Assembly (NCBI RefSeq): GCF_022698145.1
Contig: NZ_JALDAX010000016.1
Span: 62,001 to 126,000, forward strand
Direction: 5' to 3'
Origin: Streptomyces spinosisporus
GTDB taxonomy: Bacteria > Actinomycetota > Actinomycetes > Streptomycetales > Streptomycetaceae
DNA: 64,000 nt
Shown here: positions 39,022-47,958 of the stretch, one piece after another
How the letters are laid out: every line of letters begins with the position of its first letter
Numbering within the stretch: the first letter of the stretch is position 1
The notes under the pieces: model-generated
Told to the model about the DNA's origin: nothing
What the model saw: only the letters and a program-made list of their open reading frames with translations
The model's database searches: none
Translations under genes and position numbers: made by a program

Positions 39022-40146
39022 TTATTGCACGCCGAGACGTTTCAAGGCCTCCGGAGCCTCCTCGATCCGGTCAACGAGGGTGATACGGGACTCCATCGAC
39101 CGTTCCCGGGCGAGCGCGCACAAGAGGGGCCACGTCGGCAGCCGCTCCGTCCAGTGCTCCCGGTCGACCAGCACCATGGGCGTCGGTTCGCCGCGTGACT
39201 CGTAGTAGTTGGGCGTCGCGTTGTCGAAGATCTCCTGTACGGTCCCGGCGGCACCCGGCAGGAAGACCACACCCGCGGTGGAGCGGGCCAGCAGTCCGTC
39301 CTCGCGGGTGGCGTTGGCGAAGTACTTGGCGATGTGCGACGCGAAGGCGTTGGGCGGCTCGTGGCCGTAGAACCACGTGGGGATGCCCACGGAGTGGTTG
39401 CCTTTCGGCCAGCGGGTGCGCACCTCGAAGGCGGCCTGGGCCCACTCGGTGACCGAGGGGGTGAAGGACGGCGCCTTGGCGAGGAGCAGACAGGCCTCCT
39501 CCAGCATCGCGTCGTCGTACGGCGCCGCGTACGCGCCCAGGTTGGCCGCCTCCATGGCGCCCGGGCCGCCGCCGGTCGCCACCGTCAGCCGGGCGCGGCT
39601 CAGTTCACGGCCGAGGCGCGCGGCACCGGCGTACGCCTGCGTGCCGCGCTTCATCGCATGGCCGCCCATGACGCCCACCACCCGTGCCCCGCGCAGCAGT
39701 TCGTCGAGGGCGTCCGAGATGGAGTCGTCGTGGACGGCCCGCAGCATCGAGGCGTAGATGTCGCCGTCGGCCTTGGTGCGCTGGAACCACGCGTAGGCGA
39801 GGGCGTCCGGCGTCTGCTCGTAGCCCTTGTCGAGCGAGGCGAACAGCTCGTCGGGCGTGTAGAGATGGCCGCGGTAGGGGTCGAAGGGCAGATGCGGGAC
39901 GGGCGGGAAGACCAGGGCGCCGTCGGCGCGGACCTTCGCCGCCGCGTCCTCGCGCATCGGGCAGCCGAGGAACACGGCCTGCGCGGTGTCGGTGGTGAGC
40001 AACTCCCGCGTACGGTCCGTCAGATCGACACCCTGTACGCGGTGTCCGGCGAGAGTGCCGCGGGCCGAGACGGTCGCGTCGAAGTCCTCGAGCGTCTCGA
40101 TCTCGCGGTCGTCGTGAGGGGCCGCATGGGCCGGGCTGGTGTGCAC
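39022..40146 (-). CDS. LOG family Rossmann-fold protein
   Basis: The 374-residue protein has the LOG/lysine-decarboxylase-like motif pair. GGGPGAMEAANLGAY is present. The second motif, PGGxGTxxE in most members, is PGAAGTVQEIF here. LOG proteins release cytokinin-type bases from nucleotides in plants and mycobacteria. Many bacterial members cut nucleotide 5'-monophosphates. The N-terminal 130 residues are extra compared with the short LOG type. It is followed by a VOC protein gene upstream. Confidence 0.85.
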   Translation of the reverse strand: MHTSPAHAAPHDDREIETLEDFDATVSARGTLAGHRVQGVDLTDRTRELLTTDTAQAVFLGCPMREDAAAKVRADGALVFPPVPHLPFDPYRGHLYTPDELFASLDKGYEQTPDALAYAWFQRTKADGDIYASMLRAVHDDSISDALDELLRGARVVGVMGGHAMKRGTQAYAGAARLGRELSRARLTVATGGGPGAMEAANLGAYAAPYDDAMLEEACLLLAKAPSFTPSVTEWAQAAFEVRTRWPKGNHSVGIPTWFYGHEPPNAFASHIAKYFANATREDGLLARSTAGVVFLPGAAGTVQEIFDNATPNYYESRGEPTPMVLVDREHWTERLPTWPLLCALARERSMESRITLVDRIEEAPEALKRLGVQ

Positions 40147-40172
40147 GGCCCCATGCTAGGCACCGGGTCCGC

Positions 40173-40580
40173 TCAGGCCTGGACCGCCGCCGGGTCCATC
40201 CACATGACCTCCCAGGAGTGGCCGTCGAGGTCGTCGAAGGAACGGCCGTACATGAAGCCGTGGTCCTGGGCGTCCTCGTTGGCGGTGCCGCCGGCCTCGA
40301 CCGCCTTGTTCACCAGCTCGTCGACCTTCTCGCGGCTCTCCGCGCTCAGACAGATCAGCACCTCGCTGGTCCTGGTGGAGTCGGCGATCTCCTTCTTCGT
40401 GAAGTCGGCGTAGCGCTGCTTGCTCAGCAGCATCGCGACGATGGTGTCGCTGATCACGACACAGGTGCAGTCCTCGGTGCTGAACTGCGGGTTGATCGTG
40501 TACCCGAGGTGCGTGAAGAACTTCCTCGACGCCTCGACGTCGTCGGTGGCCAGGTTCACGAAGATCATCTGCTGGTACAT
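40173..40580 (-). CDS. VOC superfamily (glyoxalase-like) protein
   Basis: The 135-residue protein has a single VOC module pair (MIFVNLATDDVEASRKFFTHLGYTINPQF ... DGHSWEVMWMDP). The family binds a metal in a beta-alpha-beta-beta-beta fold and includes glyoxalases and bleomycin-binding proteins. The metal ligands are not obvious. The ATG at 40580 is the only candidate with homologous sequence directly after it. Confidence 0.83.
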   Translation of the reverse strand: MYQQMIFVNLATDDVEASRKFFTHLGYTINPQFSTEDCTCVVISDTIVAMLLSKQRYADFTKKEIADSTRTSEVLICLSAESREKVDELVNKAVEAGGTANEDAQDHGFMYGRSFDDLDGHSWEVMWMDPAAVQA

Positions 40581-40642
40581 GTGCGTCTCTCCCGTCGGGC
40601 AGGGTGCCTTTCGCAGGGGTAGACCGGGGGCCTGCGCGAAAC

Positions 40643-42022
40643 TCATCGGTGGGCGAGCGGAAGTGCCGCCAGTTCGGCCACGATCAGGGTGAGCGGGGCG
40701 AATGCGACGAGCAGCGCTCCGGCCCGCAGGGCGGCGGCGCTGCGCAGCATCGTGGCGGGTGCGCCGAGCCGCAGCAGCGCGGCCGTGGTGTCGGCCCGCT
40801 CGTGCTTGGCCTCCACGGCGGCGGTGAGCAGCGTGGCCACGGTGCAGCCCGCCACGAGCAGGGTGCCGAAGGTGCTGAGGGGGCCGAAGCCGGGCTCGTG
40901 CGCGTCGAGCAGCGCCGTCATGGCGAAGACGCCGGAGGCGACCGCGCAGACGACCCCGAGCGGACGGCCGATCCGGGTGGCCTCCTCCATCAGGACCCGC
41001 CCCGCGAGCAGCCGCAGGGCGCCCGGACGGGCCGACTGCAGCAGTCGGCCGCACAGATGCGTCAGGCCCGGCCCGGCCAGCGCCAGGCCGAGGGCGGTGA
41101 GCGCCCAGCCGGCCAGGACCCCCGGGGCGCCCGTGGCGAGGCCGCCGGGCAGGGCGAGCCGGGAGCCGTCTCCCGCGCGGTCGGCATAGGCCTCCACGGC
41201 CAGACCGGCGGCGAGGACGGCGATGCCCCAGGGCAGGCCCCCGGGCGCGCTGCGCGGGCCCGGGGGCCGGGTCCGGTCGGGATCGGGGGCGGGCGCGGCC
41301 GCCGCCTGCTCCGCCGGGCCGGAGCCGTTCGCCGACGGAGCCGCGACGTCGGCAGCCCCGGCAGCCCCGGCAGCCACGGCGGTCCGGCTCCCGGTGGTCC
41401 GGCCGTGCGCGCCGAAGCGGCCGTACGCCCCGAAGGTCTCGCGCGCCGCCGACCTGCCGTACGGCCCGAAGCGGCCGTATCCCCGCATGGGCCGTGCCGT
41501 GGCCGGTTGCGCGTCCCGCGGACGCAGGATCAGTGCCACGGTCGCCGACGCGATCGCCGGGACCAGCGCCAGCAGGGTCACGGCGGCCGGGAAGGGCAAC
41601 GGCTGGTCCGCGGCCAGGAACTGAGCGGCCGTTCCCTCCAGGGGCGCACCGGCGAGGTCGCCGCGCAGCTGGAGGAAGAGCACGAGGGCCAGCAGCGAGC
41701 CGAGCGTGCAGGACAGGGCCGTGGTGGTGGCCGAGATCGTCATCAGACGGCCCGGGCCGAGCCCGATGGCGGACAGGCCGGGGCGGGGCCTGGTCGCCGG
41801 GTCGGTGCGGGCGACCGCGACCGCGAGATGGACGGTCGCCGCCATCGGGGTCAGGCACCAGGCGAGCCGCAGCATCGAGGAGGTGACGTGGTCCGCATGG
41901 CTCATCGCATAGCCGAGAGAGCACAGCAGGAGGAAGCCCGTGCCCGCCGAGGCCAGCGCCACCAGGGCACGGCGCAGCTGTACGGCCGGGTGGGCGCCGC
42001 GGGTCAGACGGAGAGCGAGCAC
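40643..42022 (-). CDS. ABC exporter permease (FtsX-like)
   Basis: The 459-residue protein has about eight hydrophobic segments arranged as two groups separated by a Pro/Ala/Gly-rich linker (around residues 180-260, including repeated YGRFG units). It starts at the GTG (42022), which overlaps the ATPase gene by 19 bases. Together they make an exporter of the MacB/LolD type. The substrate is unknown. The open frame continues further upstream only as a shadow of the ATPase gene. Confidence 0.75.
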   Translation of the reverse strand: MLALRLTRGAHPAVQLRRALVALASAGTGFLLLCSLGYAMSHADHVTSSMLRLAWCLTPMAATVHLAVAVARTDPATRPRPGLSAIGLGPGRLMTISATTTALSCTLGSLLALVLFLQLRGDLAGAPLEGTAAQFLAADQPLPFPAAVTLLALVPAIASATVALILRPRDAQPATARPMRGYGRFGPYGRSAARETFGAYGRFGAHGRTTGSRTAVAAGAAGAADVAAPSANGSGPAEQAAAAPAPDPDRTRPPGPRSAPGGLPWGIAVLAAGLAVEAYADRAGDGSRLALPGGLATGAPGVLAGWALTALGLALAGPGLTHLCGRLLQSARPGALRLLAGRVLMEEATRIGRPLGVVCAVASGVFAMTALLDAHEPGFGPLSTFGTLLVAGCTVATLLTAAVEAKHERADTTAALLRLGAPATMLRSAAALRAGALLVAFAPLTLIVAELAALPLAHR

Positions 42023-42744
42023 GCGGCCCGGCCTTCCGTCTCGGCGACGGGGGGCAGGTGGACCGTGTTCACACGGCGGCCGTCGAGCAGCGACACCGTG
42101 CGGTCGGCGAGGGCCGCGGTCTCCGCGTCGTGGGTGGCCAGCACCACCGTGATGCCGTGCGAGCGGGCCGCCGTGGTCAGGGTGCGCAGCACATGGGCGC
42201 GGTCGGCGCGGTGCAGGGGCGCCGTCGGTTCGTCGGCGAAGAGGACCGTGGGGGCGGTGGCCAGGGCGCGGGCGATCGAGACGCGCTGCCGCTCCGACTG
42301 CGTCAGCTCGTGCGGGCGCCTGCGGGACCTGTCGCCGATGTCGAGACGCACCAGCCACTCCAGGGCGGCCGTCTTGGCGCGCCCGCGGTCGACGCCGCGG
42401 AGCAGCAGCGGGAGGGCGGCGTTCTCCCAGGCGTTCAGTTCGGGGACGAGCACCGGGGCCGGGTCGATCCAGCCGAAGCGGTCGCGGCGCAGCCGTTCCC
42501 GGGCCATCGGGCCCATGGTGTGCACCGGCACGCTGTTGAACCAGACCTCGCCGCGCCGGGTGGGCACGAGGCCGGACAGACAGTGGAGCAGTGTCGTCTT
42601 GCCGCTGCCCCGGGGGCCGCTCACGGCGAGGATCTCGCCCTCCCGGACACCGAGCGAGACACCGCTGAGCCCGGGCGAGCCGTCGCTGTGCTGGAAGTGC
42701 AGGGCTCGTGCCCAGAGCACGTCGTTGTCCGGCGGGGCCTCCAT
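42004..42744 (-). CDS. ABC exporter ATP-binding protein with atypical signature
   Basis: The 246-residue ATPase has Walker A GPRGSGKTT and Walker B TVLFADEPTAPLHR. The H-loop His is in VVLATHDAETAA. The signature region, LSGGQ in most ABC proteins, reads LTQSERQRVSIARAL, so the two glycines are lost. This may reduce activity or specialise the site. It is coupled to the permease and belongs to the MacB-type group. Confidence 0.82.
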   Translation of the reverse strand: MEAPPDNDVLWARALHFQHSDGSPGLSGVSLGVREGEILAVSGPRGSGKTTLLHCLSGLVPTRRGEVWFNSVPVHTMGPMARERLRRDRFGWIDPAPVLVPELNAWENAALPLLLRGVDRGRAKTAALEWLVRLDIGDRSRRRPHELTQSERQRVSIARALATAPTVLFADEPTAPLHRADRAHVLRTLTTAARSHGITVVLATHDAETAALADRTVSLLDGRRVNTVHLPPVAETEGRAACSLSV

Positions 42745-42865
42745 GGGCGTACACCTCGTTCAGATCCGTAGTTCCCGTGCCTTCCCCCAGGCGGGGGAAC
42801 GAAGGCTGGGCCGATCGGTTACCAGGCACGCTAGGGAGCCGAGGCCGCCGCGCCGGACAGCACGC

Positions 42866-42909
42866 GGCCCGGGGGCACCCTTCTCACTCGTACGGGTGCA
42901 CCCCGGGCC
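42866..42909 (-). terminator. Terminator of the aminotransferase gene
   Basis: GGCCCGGGG (42866-42874) pairs with CCCCGGGCC (42901-42909) and CACCC with GGGTG, leaving one unpaired base on one side and two on the other. It lies just beyond the aminotransferase stop on the minus strand. Confidence 0.55.
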
Positions 42910-42937
42910 GTATGACCGGACGGGACCGGAGCGGAGG

Positions 42938-44320
42938 CTAGAGCTTCGTCCACGCCTCCGTCAGCGTCGCGCGCAGGATCTGCTCGATCTCGTCGAAGGT
43001 CGACTGGTCGGAGATCAGCGGCGGGGCGAGCTGGACGACCGGGTCGCCGCGGTCGTCGGCGCGGCAGTACAGGCCGTTGTCGTAGAGCGCCTTGGAGAGG
43101 AAGCCGTACAGGACGCGCTCGGTCTCCTCGTCGTTGAAGGACTCCTTGGTCGTCTTGTCCTTGACCAGCTCGATGCCGTAGAAGAAGCCGTTGCCGCGGA
43201 CGTCGCCGACGATCGGCAGGTCGTGCAGCTTCTGCAGGGTCCCGAGGAAGGCGCTCTCGTTGTCGAGCACGTGCTGGGTGAGGTTCTCGCGCTCGAACAG
43301 GTCGAGGTTGGCGAGGCCGACGGCGGCGGAGACCGGGTGGCCGCCGAAGGTGTAGCCGTGCAGGAAGGTGTTGTCGCCCTTGTAGAACGGCTCGGCCAGG
43401 CGGTCGGAGATGATGCAGGCGCCGATCGGGGAGTAGCCCGAGGTCATGCCCTTGGCGCAGGTGATCATGTCCGGGACGTAGTCGAACTTGTCGCAGGCGA
43501 ACATTGTGCCGAGCCGGCCGAAGGCGCAGATGACCTCGTCCGAGACGAGCAGCACGTCGTACCGGTCGCAGATCTCGCGCACGCGCTGGAAGTAGCCGGG
43601 CGGGGGCGGGAAGCAGCCGCCGGCGTTCTGCACGGGCTCCAGGAAGACCGCGGCGACCGTGTCCGGGCCCTCGAAGAGGATCTGCTGCTCGATCTGGTCG
43701 GCGGCCCAGCGGCCGAAGGCCTCCGGGTCGTCGCCGAAGAGCGGGGCGCGGTAGATGTTGGTGTTCGGGACCTTGTGCGCGCCCGGCACCAGCGGCTCGA
43801 ACGGCGCCTTCAGGCCCGGGAGTCCGGTGATGGACAGGGCGCCCTGCGGGGTGCCGTGGTAGGCGACCGCGCGCGAGATGACCTTGTGCTTGGTGGGCTT
43901 GCCGACCAGCTTGAAGTACTGCTTGGCGAGCTTCCAGGCGGTCTCGACCGCCTCGCCGCCGCCGGTGGTGAAGAAGACCTTGTTGAGGTCGCCCGGCGCG
44001 TAGTCGGCGAGCCGTTCGGCCAGTTCGACGGCCTTGGGGTGGGCGTAGGACCAGACCGGGAAGAAGGCCAGTTCCTGTGCCTGCTTGAAGGCGGTCTCGG
44101 CGAGCTCCGTGCGGCCGTGTCCGGCCTGGACCACGAACAGGCCCGCGAGACCGTCGAGGTAGCGCTTGCCCTTGTCGTCGTAGATGTAGGTGCCCTCGCC
44201 GCGGACGATCGTCGGGACGGGGGAGTTCTCGTACGAGGACATGCGGGTGAAGTGCATCCACAGGTGGTCGTACGCGGTCTTGCTGAGGTCCTTGGGACTC
44301 ACGGTTATCGGGTTCCCCAC
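42938..44320 (-). CDS. Class III aminotransferase (diamine/polyamine or GABA type)
   Basis: The 460-residue PLP enzyme has the PLP-lysine region DMITCAKGMTSGYSPIGAC, preceded by LLVSDEVICAFGRLG and FFTTGGGEAVETAWKL. It resembles omega-amino acid:pyruvate or putrescine transaminases. Next to the Lrp regulator and the aminobutyraldehyde-type dehydrogenase it likely transaminates putrescine or a derivative; the homologous Streptomyces gene belongs to polyamine metabolism. The start is uncertain: GTG 44320 overlaps the Lrp gene by 16 bases, while GTG 44302 would avoid this. Confidence 0.9.
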   Translation of the reverse strand: MGNPITVSPKDLSKTAYDHLWMHFTRMSSYENSPVPTIVRGEGTYIYDDKGKRYLDGLAGLFVVQAGHGRTELAETAFKQAQELAFFPVWSYAHPKAVELAERLADYAPGDLNKVFFTTGGGEAVETAWKLAKQYFKLVGKPTKHKVISRAVAYHGTPQGALSITGLPGLKAPFEPLVPGAHKVPNTNIYRAPLFGDDPEAFGRWAADQIEQQILFEGPDTVAAVFLEPVQNAGGCFPPPPGYFQRVREICDRYDVLLVSDEVICAFGRLGTMFACDKFDYVPDMITCAKGMTSGYSPIGACIISDRLAEPFYKGDNTFLHGYTFGGHPVSAAVGLANLDLFERENLTQHVLDNESAFLGTLQKLHDLPIVGDVRGNGFFYGIELVKDKTTKESFNDEETERVLYGFLSKALYDNGLYCRADDRGDPVVQLAPPLISDQSTFDEIEQILRATLTEAWTKL

Positions 44321-44808
44321 ATGTAGGTCTGCTTCTTCAGCTTCAGGTAGACGAAGCTCTCGGTGGAGCGCACCCCGGGCAGCTTCCGGATGCGTTTGTT
44401 GATGACGTCCAGCAGGTGGTCGTCGTCCTCGCAGACGATCTCCGCGAGGATGTCGAACGAGCCCGCGGTCATCACCACGTACTCGACTTCCGACATGGCG
44501 GTCAGCGCCTCGGCTATGGACTCGACGTCGCCCTCGACGTTGACGCCGACCATCGCCTGCCGGCGGAAGCCCACGGTGAGCGGGTCCGTGACGGCGACGA
44601 TCTGCATCACGCCCTGGTCGAGCAGCTTCTGGACGCGCTGGCGCACGGCCGCCTCGGACAGGCCCACGGCCTTGCCGATGGCGGCGTACGGCCGGCGGCC
44701 GTCCTCCTGGAGCTGCTCGATGATGGCGAGGGAGACGGCGTCCAGGTTCGGACCCGTGCCGTTCCTGGACTCGCGGGAGTCCCTCTGCTCTGCGCTTCGA
44801 CTGGCCAC
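44305..44808 (-). CDS. Lrp/AsnC family transcriptional regulator
   Basis: The protein of about 167 residues has a helix-turn-helix (LDAVSLAIIEQLQEDGRRPYAAIGKAVGLSEAAVRQRVQKLL) and an RAM/effector-binding domain (RRQAMVGVNVEGDVES ... YVVMTAGSFDILAEIVCEDDDHLLDVI). In S. coelicolor a polyamine-responsive Lrp-type regulator, EpuRI, is reported at a comparable locus (from memory). It is divergent to the dehydrogenase gene and in one operon with the aminotransferase. GTG 44808 is preferred; GTG 44823 is possible. Confidence 0.9.
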   Translation of the reverse strand: MASRSAEQRDSRESRNGTGPNLDAVSLAIIEQLQEDGRRPYAAIGKAVGLSEAAVRQRVQKLLDQGVMQIVAVTDPLTVGFRRQAMVGVNVEGDVESIAEALTAMSEVEYVVMTAGSFDILAEIVCEDDDHLLDVINKRIRKLPGVRSTESFVYLKLKKQTYMWGTR

Positions 44809-44883
44809 GGCTTCACTGTGCACGACGTCTCGACAGTTCCGCAAGGGCGAACCGATGAAATTCGTTGTTTGCGTGACGGAGAC

Positions 44884-44898
44884 CTGCGGATTTCGCAG
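44884..44898. promoter_or_regulatory. Candidate Lrp operator
   Basis: CTGCG-GATTT-CGCAG is a perfect 5-bp inverted repeat around an AT-rich centre, 15 bases long. That is the size of Lrp-type sites. It lies between the divergent lrp-like and aldehyde dehydrogenase genes. This is a hypothesis from symmetry and place. Confidence 0.4.
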
Positions 44899-45003
44899 TA
44901 ATGCGGCGAGCGGGGGTGTTGAAAACGTCGGGTCGCCGATTAGGGTGGGTGTCTCAGTGAATGGACAGCCAGAACCAGAGAAGACCCTGACAGGAGGCCG
45001 GCA

Positions 45004-46443
45004 GTGAGCACCGAGCTGCGTCGTCTGCGCAACTACATCAACGGTGAGTTCCGGGACGCCGCCGACGGACGGACCACCGAGGTGGTCAACCCCGCGACGG
45101 GCGAGGCGTACGCGACCGCGCCGCTGTCGGGACAGGCGGACGTGGACGCCGCCATGGCGGCCGCCGCCGCGGCCTTCCCGGGCTGGCGCGACGTGACCCC
45201 GGCCGAGCGCCAGAAGGCCCTGCTGAAGATCGCGGACGCCTTCGAGGAGCGGGCCGAGGAGCTCATCGCGGCCGAGGTGGAGAACACGGGCAAGCCGATC
45301 GGGCTCACGCGGTCCGAGGAGATCCCGCCCATGGTCGACCAGATCCGCTTCTTCGCGGGCGCGGCCCGGATGCTGGAGGGGCGCTCGGCCGGCGAGTACA
45401 TGGAGGGCCTGACCTCCATCGTCCGCCGCGAGCCGATCGGCGTCTGCGCGCAGGTCGCGCCCTGGAACTACCCGATGATGATGGCCGTGTGGAAGTTCGC
45501 CCCGGCCCTCGCGGCGGGCAACACCGTCGTCCTCAAGCCGTCGGACACCACCCCGGCCTCCACCGTCCTGATCGCCGAGATCATCGGTTCGATCGTGCCC
45601 AAGGGCGTCTTCAACGTCGTCTGCGGCGACCGCGACACCGGCCGGCTCATGGTCGAGCACCCGACCCCCGCGATGGCCTCCATCACCGGCTCCGTGCGGG
45701 CCGGCATGTCGGTCGCCGAGTCGGCCTCCAAGGACCTCAAGCGCGTCCACCTGGAGCTCGGCGGCAAGGCGCCGGTCGTCGTCTTCGACGACACCGACAT
45801 CGCCAAGGCCGTCGAGGACATCTCCGTGGCGGGCTTCTTCAACGCCGGCCAGGACTGCACGGCCGCCACCCGCGTCCTCGTCCAGGAGGGCATCCACGAC
45901 GAGTTCGTCGCGGCGCTCGCGAAGGCCGCGTCCGAGACGAAGACCGGTCAGCCGGACGACGAGGACGTGCTCTTCGGCCCGCTCAACAACCCCAACCAGC
46001 TCAAGCAGGTCTCCGGCTTCATCGAGCGCCTGCCCGCCCATGCGAAGGTCGAGGCCGGCGGCCACCAGGTCGGCGACAAGGGCTACTTCTACGCGCCCAC
46101 CGTGGTCTCCGGGCTCAAGCAGGACGACGAGATCATCCAGAAGGAGGTCTTCGGTCCGGTCATCACCGTCCAGTCCTTCACGGACGAGGACCAGGCGGTC
46201 GAGTGGGCCAACGGCGTCGAGTACGCCCTCGCCTCCTCGGTGTGGACCAAGAACCACGGCCGGGCGATGCGGATGTCGAAGAAGCTCGACTTCGGCTGTG
46301 TGTGGATCAACACCCACATCCCGCTGGTCGCCGAGATGCCGCACGGCGGCTTCAAGAAGTCCGGCTACGGCAAGGACCTGTCGGCGTACGGCTTCGACGA
46401 CTACACGCGGATCAAGCACGTCATGACGTCGCTGGACGCGTGA
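45004..46443 (+). CDS. Aldehyde dehydrogenase (gamma-aminobutyraldehyde type)
   Basis: The 479-residue NAD-dependent dehydrogenase has the catalytic Glu in HLELGGKAPVVVF and the catalytic Cys in NAGQDCTAATR. It also has the Asn-containing PWNYPMMM motif. The C-terminal signature MPHGGFKKSGYGKDLSAYGFDDYTRIKHVM matches aminobutyraldehyde dehydrogenases (PuuC/Prr type). It would oxidise the aldehyde made by the aminotransferase. AGGAGG lies before the GTG at 45004. Confidence 0.9.
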   Translation: MSTELRRLRNYINGEFRDAADGRTTEVVNPATGEAYATAPLSGQADVDAAMAAAAAAFPGWRDVTPAERQKALLKIADAFEERAEELIAAEVENTGKPIGLTRSEEIPPMVDQIRFFAGAARMLEGRSAGEYMEGLTSIVRREPIGVCAQVAPWNYPMMMAVWKFAPALAAGNTVVLKPSDTTPASTVLIAEIIGSIVPKGVFNVVCGDRDTGRLMVEHPTPAMASITGSVRAGMSVAESASKDLKRVHLELGGKAPVVVFDDTDIAKAVEDISVAGFFNAGQDCTAATRVLVQEGIHDEFVAALAKAASETKTGQPDDEDVLFGPLNNPNQLKQVSGFIERLPAHAKVEAGGHQVGDKGYFYAPTVVSGLKQDDEIIQKEVFGPVITVQSFTDEDQAVEWANGVEYALASSVWTKNHGRAMRMSKKLDFGCVWINTHIPLVAEMPHGGFKKSGYGKDLSAYGFDDYTRIKHVMTSLDA

Positions 46444-46472
46444 TCCGTCGACGCGTGGTCCCTACGGCGTGA

Positions 46473-46512
46473 GGCGCGGCCCCGGACGGGAAGTTCCGTC
46501 CGGGGCCGCGCC
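46473..46512. terminator. Bidirectional 17-bp terminator
   Basis: GGCGCGGCCCCGGACGG (46473-46489) pairs completely with CCGTCCGGGGCCGCGCC (46496-46512) around loop GAAGTT. It lies between the convergent dehydrogenase and collagen-like genes. Confidence 0.85.
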
Positions 46513-46540
46513 GTTCCCCCCTCCTGTTCCCCCTCCGCGG

Positions 46541-47182
46541 TCAGGCGCTCAGCACGCCGGCCGTCAGGCCGGGCCCGTCGTCCGCACCGGCCTTCTCGGT
46601 GTGCAGGGACGGTCCTTCCTCGCCGGGCTTCCCGGGGGTGCCGGGCTCACCGGGCTTGCCCGGCTTCCCGGGCTTGCCGGGTGTCCCCGGCGGCGGCAGG
46701 GCGGGGCCCTCCGGGAAGGTGACGCCGGCCTTCTCCATGATCGGGCCGCAGGCCTTCAGGGCCTTCTTGTAGCTCGCGGACGTCGGGTCGAAGCCGTCGC
46801 CGCGGACCCGCACCTGGAAGCGGATGTGCCCCGCGTCGTCCTTCGAGGCGTGGAAGCGCGGGAAGACCGACTGGCCCTGCTCGCGCATGCACGCGGCGAA
46901 GTCCTCGTCGGCGGAGTTGACGTCGTCCGGGGCGTCCGCGGTGGGGTGATAGGCGACCGCGAACGCCGGCCGCGTGTCGTGGGACTTTCCGGAGTGGGTC
47001 GGTCCGCCCGTGAGGGCATGGGTCTGCCCGGTTCCGACGGCGCGGGTCTGTCCGGCTCCGACGGTGGCGGTCGAGGTGCCGGCGGCCTGGGCCGCCGACG
47101 CGCTGACCGTGCCGAGCGCGGCGGCCGTCAGGACGGCGATGCCGAGGGCGAGCCGCCCCGGCCGGGTCGCCAGAGCATGCAT
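46541..47182 (-). CDS. Secreted protein with a collagen-like C-terminal stretch
   Basis: The 213-residue exported protein has signal peptide MHALATRPGRLALGIAVLTAAALGTVSASAAQA. Two cysteines lie in a central domain (FAACMREQGQSVFPRF ... ALKACGPIM), resembling small actinobacterial secreted proteins of unknown role. Around residues 163-186 are consecutive Gly-x-y triplets (GTPGKPGKPGKPGEPGTPGKPG). It may be a structural or binding protein. It is divergent from the two-component genes. Confidence 0.7.
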   Translation of the reverse strand: MHALATRPGRLALGIAVLTAAALGTVSASAAQAAGTSTATVGAGQTRAVGTGQTHALTGGPTHSGKSHDTRPAFAVAYHPTADAPDDVNSADEDFAACMREQGQSVFPRFHASKDDAGHIRFQVRVRGDGFDPTSASYKKALKACGPIMEKAGVTFPEGPALPPPGTPGKPGKPGKPGEPGTPGKPGEEGPSLHTEKAGADDGPGLTAGVLSA

Positions 47183-47301
47183 GGGTTCCTCCAGTGGTGA
47201 GGCGCTGTTGCTGACGTCCTCCAGGCAACCCGAGGTGCGGTTACAGCAGCGGAACGGCCGGACTTATCCGGGTGTAACCGCCCGCTCGCCACACTGAGGG
47301 C

Positions 47302-47958
47302 ATGCGTGTGCTGGTGGTCGAGGACCACGAAGAGCTCGCCGAGACGGTGGCGGGCGGGCTGCGCCGGGAGGGCATGGCGGTCGACCTCGCCCTCGACGGC
47401 CCGACCGCCCTGGAGCGCGCCGAGGTCAACGGCTACGACGTCGTCGTACTCGACCGCGACCTGCCCGGGATCCACGGCGACCAGGTGTGCCGGCGGCTGG
47501 CGGGCGGCGGCAGCCGGGCCCGGGTGCTGATGCTCACCGCGTCGGGCACGGTGGCCGACCGGGTCGCGGGCCTCGGACTGGGCGCCGACGACTATCTCCC
47601 CAAGCCCTTCGCGTTCGCCGAACTCGTCGCGCGGATACGGGCCCTGGCGCGCCGCGCGCAGCCCGCGCTGCCGCCCGTCCTGGTCCGCGGCGAGCTGCGG
47701 CTCGACCCCGCGCGACGGGAGGCGAGCCGGTCCGGAGACCAACTCCCGCTCAGCCCGAAGGAGTTCGCGGTGCTGGAGCTGCTGCTCGGGGCGCAGGGCG
47801 CGGTCGTGTCCACCGAGGAACTGCTGGAGCGGGCATGGGACGAGGCGGCGGACCCCTTCAGCCAGACCGTGAAGGTCACCGTCAGCAGGCTGCGCCGCAA
47901 ACTGGGCGAGCCGCCGCTGATCGAGACGGTGGACCGGGCCGGGTACCGCATCCGATGA
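47302..47958 (+). CDS. OmpR-type response regulator
   Basis: The 218-residue protein has a receiver domain (acidic DD/E triad VVEDHEE, phosphorylated Asp in VVLDRDLPG, Lys in DDYLPKPF) and a winged-helix effector (LSPKEFAVLELLLGAQG ... TVKVTVSRLRRKLG ... VDRAGYRIR). It is coupled to the histidine kinase by ATGA. The divergent neighbour is the collagen-like secreted protein gene, a likely target. Confidence 0.92.
   Translation: MRVLVVEDHEELAETVAGGLRREGMAVDLALDGPTALERAEVNGYDVVVLDRDLPGIHGDQVCRRLAGGGSRARVLMLTASGTVADRVAGLGLGADDYLPKPFAFAELVARIRALARRAQPALPPVLVRGELRLDPARREASRSGDQLPLSPKEFAVLELLLGAQGAVVSTEELLERAWDEAADPFSQTVKVTVSRLRRKLGEPPLIETVDRAGYRIR

Noticed and set aside
40604..44326. A very long open frame on the plus strand across the VOC, ABC and aminotransferase genes
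   Set aside because: It is antisense to four well-supported genes and has no family motif. Long open antisense frames are expected from the codon bias of this genome.
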